Shown: in pieces, positions 1 to 7,456 of the stretch
How the letters are laid out: every line of letters begins with the position of its first letter
Position numbering within the stretch: the stretch's first letter is position 1
Source of the DNA: an uncultured Acidobacteriota bacterium
Lineage (GTDB): Bacteria; Acidobacteriota; Blastocatellia; RBC074
DNA: 7,456 bases
Direction: 5' to 3'
Assembly (NCBI GenBank): GCA_937967285.1
Contig: CALBSU010000160.1
Coordinates: 1-7,456 of the forward strand
Translations under genes and position numbers: made by a program
The notes under the pieces: generated by a model
What the model was told of the DNA's origin: nothing
The model's input: only the letters and a program-made list of their open reading frames with translations
Databases searched by the model: none

Positions 1-1828
<1,828 letters not shown>

Positions 1829-1856
1829 GTACTTCTATTTCGAGAAGACCGCGATG

Positions 1857-2522
1857 TCATCTGGCGGGCTGATAGTTTTTCACTGTTTCCCATGCGGTCA
1901 TTTGAATCAGTCTTGTCTCCGCCTCGCTAAGCCCCTTCAACCCGGAAGGGGCGCCGACGGGAGTTTCATCGAACAGCACAGCGAAGAAAACGCAGGCTGA
2001 CAGGTACGACCCTGCCGGCGAGGGATGGCTCTGGTCCTTGTCATAGAGTACCGGCAGATGGTGAGCTTGCAGGAAATTTTTCCAGGCGATGCCGACCGGG
2101 ATGATTGTGGCGCCGAGTTCCACGCCGATACTGGAATAGGCATGAGTTATCGCATCCTGAGTCTCGGGTGCGTTTTGTCGAGCCCAGGTTATGTACAAAG
2201 CTGTCATTGAGCGAGACTCTCCGATCATCTCGTCGAAGAGCCTGATGTTCTCGTGCATCCGCTTCGGATTTTTGACGGGCAGGGTGCTTTGCTCCTGAAG
2301 TACGACGTAATCGTAATTTCCCTTGCGAATTTCCTCCTGAGCCTCGCCTCTGTTCCAGTGCATTCGCAGCGAAGCTCCGCCTGCAGAGATCAGCCTGTGA
2401 TCGAGCTGTCCGCCGCGGGATTCAGCTATTTGCGCGATAAGTCCGGGAACATCATTCCGCGCGGTGAAGCTGTTGCCGATAAACAATACTTTGATATTTT
2501 TGGAATCAGATCGCCCGGGCAT
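1857..2522 (-). CDS. SGNH/GDSL-hydrolase-like protein (DUF4886-like)
   Basis: This 221-residue protein has the layout of a small SGNH-fold hydrolase. A first beta strand (NIKVLFIGNSFT, residues 9-20) carries the candidate nucleophile Ser18. A Gly-rich block II (SAGGAS, 46-51) follows. The strand VVLQEQS (73-79) stands where GxND is found in classical members. A C-terminal DQSHPS (163-168) supplies the Asp163-x-x-His166 pair. The GNSF and VLQEQS motifs fit the DUF4886 branch rather than classical GDSL esterases. The substrate is unknown; related families act on ester or acetyl groups of carbohydrates. The ATG at 2520-2522 is the only usable start: upstream in frame there is no ATG, GTG or TTG before the TGA read from 2567-2565. 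There is no Shine-Dalgarno sequence; the six-base leader is preceded by repeat DNA. No signal peptide or membrane segment is visible, although I recall exported relatives. The fold is fairly sure; the activity is inferred. Confidence 0.78.
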   Translation of the reverse strand: MPGRSDSKNIKVLFIGNSFTARNDVPGLIAQIAESRGGQLDHRLISAGGASLRMHWNRGEAQEEIRKGNYDYVVLQEQSTLPVKNPKRMHENIRLFDEMIGESRSMTALYITWARQNAPETQDAITHAYSSIGVELGATIIPVGIAWKNFLQAHHLPVLYDKDQSHPSPAGSYLSACVFFAVLFDETPVGAPSGLKGLSEAETRLIQMTAWETVKNYQPAR

Positions 2523-2528
2523 ATTGTG

Positions 2529-3529
<1,001 letters not shown>

Positions 3530-3537
3530 TGTTAGTT

Positions 3538-3604
3538 TGGAGCGCCGACTTCCAGTCGGCATGCATTCAACTGACATGCATGTCGACTGGAAGTCGGCGC
3601 TCCA
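3538..3604. repeat. REP doublet / BIME-like inverted repeat (29-nt arms, 9-nt loop)
   Basis: Bases 3538-3566 and 3576-3604 are reverse complements over 29 positions with a single G-T pair (3559 with 3583); the loop is 3567-3575. Each arm reads TGGAGCGCCGACTTCCAGTC inward from its outer end and holds its own smaller palindrome: in the left arm GCCGACT (3544-3550) and AGTCGGC (3554-3560) around TCC. The element is therefore two REP-like units with GGAG heads facing outward. It fills 67 of the 85 bases between the DUF4175-type stop codon (3615-3617) and the FKBP-fusion start (3529). In the minus-strand transcript it would form a very stable hairpin ending 8 bases before the ATG. No poly-T tract follows, so it is not a standard terminator. 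Confidence 0.9.
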
Positions 3605-3614
3605 TTGGCTCCGA

Positions 3615-7436
<3,822 letters not shown>

Positions 7437-7444
7437 AATGCTTT

Positions 7445-7448
7445 CTCC
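7445..7448 (-). promoter_or_regulatory. Shine-Dalgarno site of the DUF4175-type gene
   Basis: On the minus strand GGAG is followed by eight bases and then the ATG at 7436-7434. It is the only clear ribosome-binding site in front of the three minus-strand genes; the other two starts have none. Confidence 0.7.
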
Positions 7449-7456
7449 AAGGGGAA

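Noticed and set aside
1832..1847. Possible terminator hairpin between the convergent genes (CTTCT / AGAAG)
   Set aside because: Only 5 bp of stem, a 6-base loop and no T-tract on either strand.

Overview
The window is GC-rich, densely coding bacterial DNA and most likely comes from an Acidobacteriota chromosome. The main evidence is the first gene. Its visible part matches the large acidobacterial family in which a kinase or DNA-binding N-terminus is followed by a 'TERDTILL..EN.TGD..FDG' domain and a TPR region. The placement is from remembered family patterns, not from a database search, and I do not go below phylum.

Layout: (1) 1-1828, + strand: the 3' part of the TPR regulator-type gene, whose start lies left of the window. 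(2) 1829-1856: a 28-nt convergent gap with no clear terminator. (3) 1857-7436, - strand: three genes in one direction. In transcription order they are a 1273-residue DUF4175-type membrane protein with a very long Gln-Gln-Gly run, a secreted DUF4440-FKBP fusion, and a small SGNH-hydrolase-like (DUF4886-like) protein. (4) Both gaps between these three genes are almost wholly filled by palindromic repeats. The first, 3538-3604, is a single 29-bp-arm inverted repeat. The second, 2529-2725, is a 3.3-copy 54-nt tandem array with inverted ends. Both elements have the outward-facing end TGGAGYGC, typical of REP/BIME-like non-autonomous elements. No tRNA, rRNA, CRISPR, integrase or transposase gene is visible.

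How the genes may work together: the DUF4175-type protein is probably a cell-envelope component; related genes often sit near MoxR/von Willebrand A genes, but the upstream neighbour is outside the window. The FKBP fusion would act outside the cytoplasmic membrane as a prolyl isomerase or chaperone. The SGNH-like protein has no visible export signal. Whether the three form one operon is uncertain, because strong hairpins sit just before the second and third start codons and neither start has a Shine-Dalgarno sequence.

I see no complete undescribed defence or mobile system. The parts that most deserve a second look are the two REP/BIME-like elements with shared ends, the 44-triplet QQG tract with its 18-nt higher-order period, and the DUF4440-FKBP fusion.
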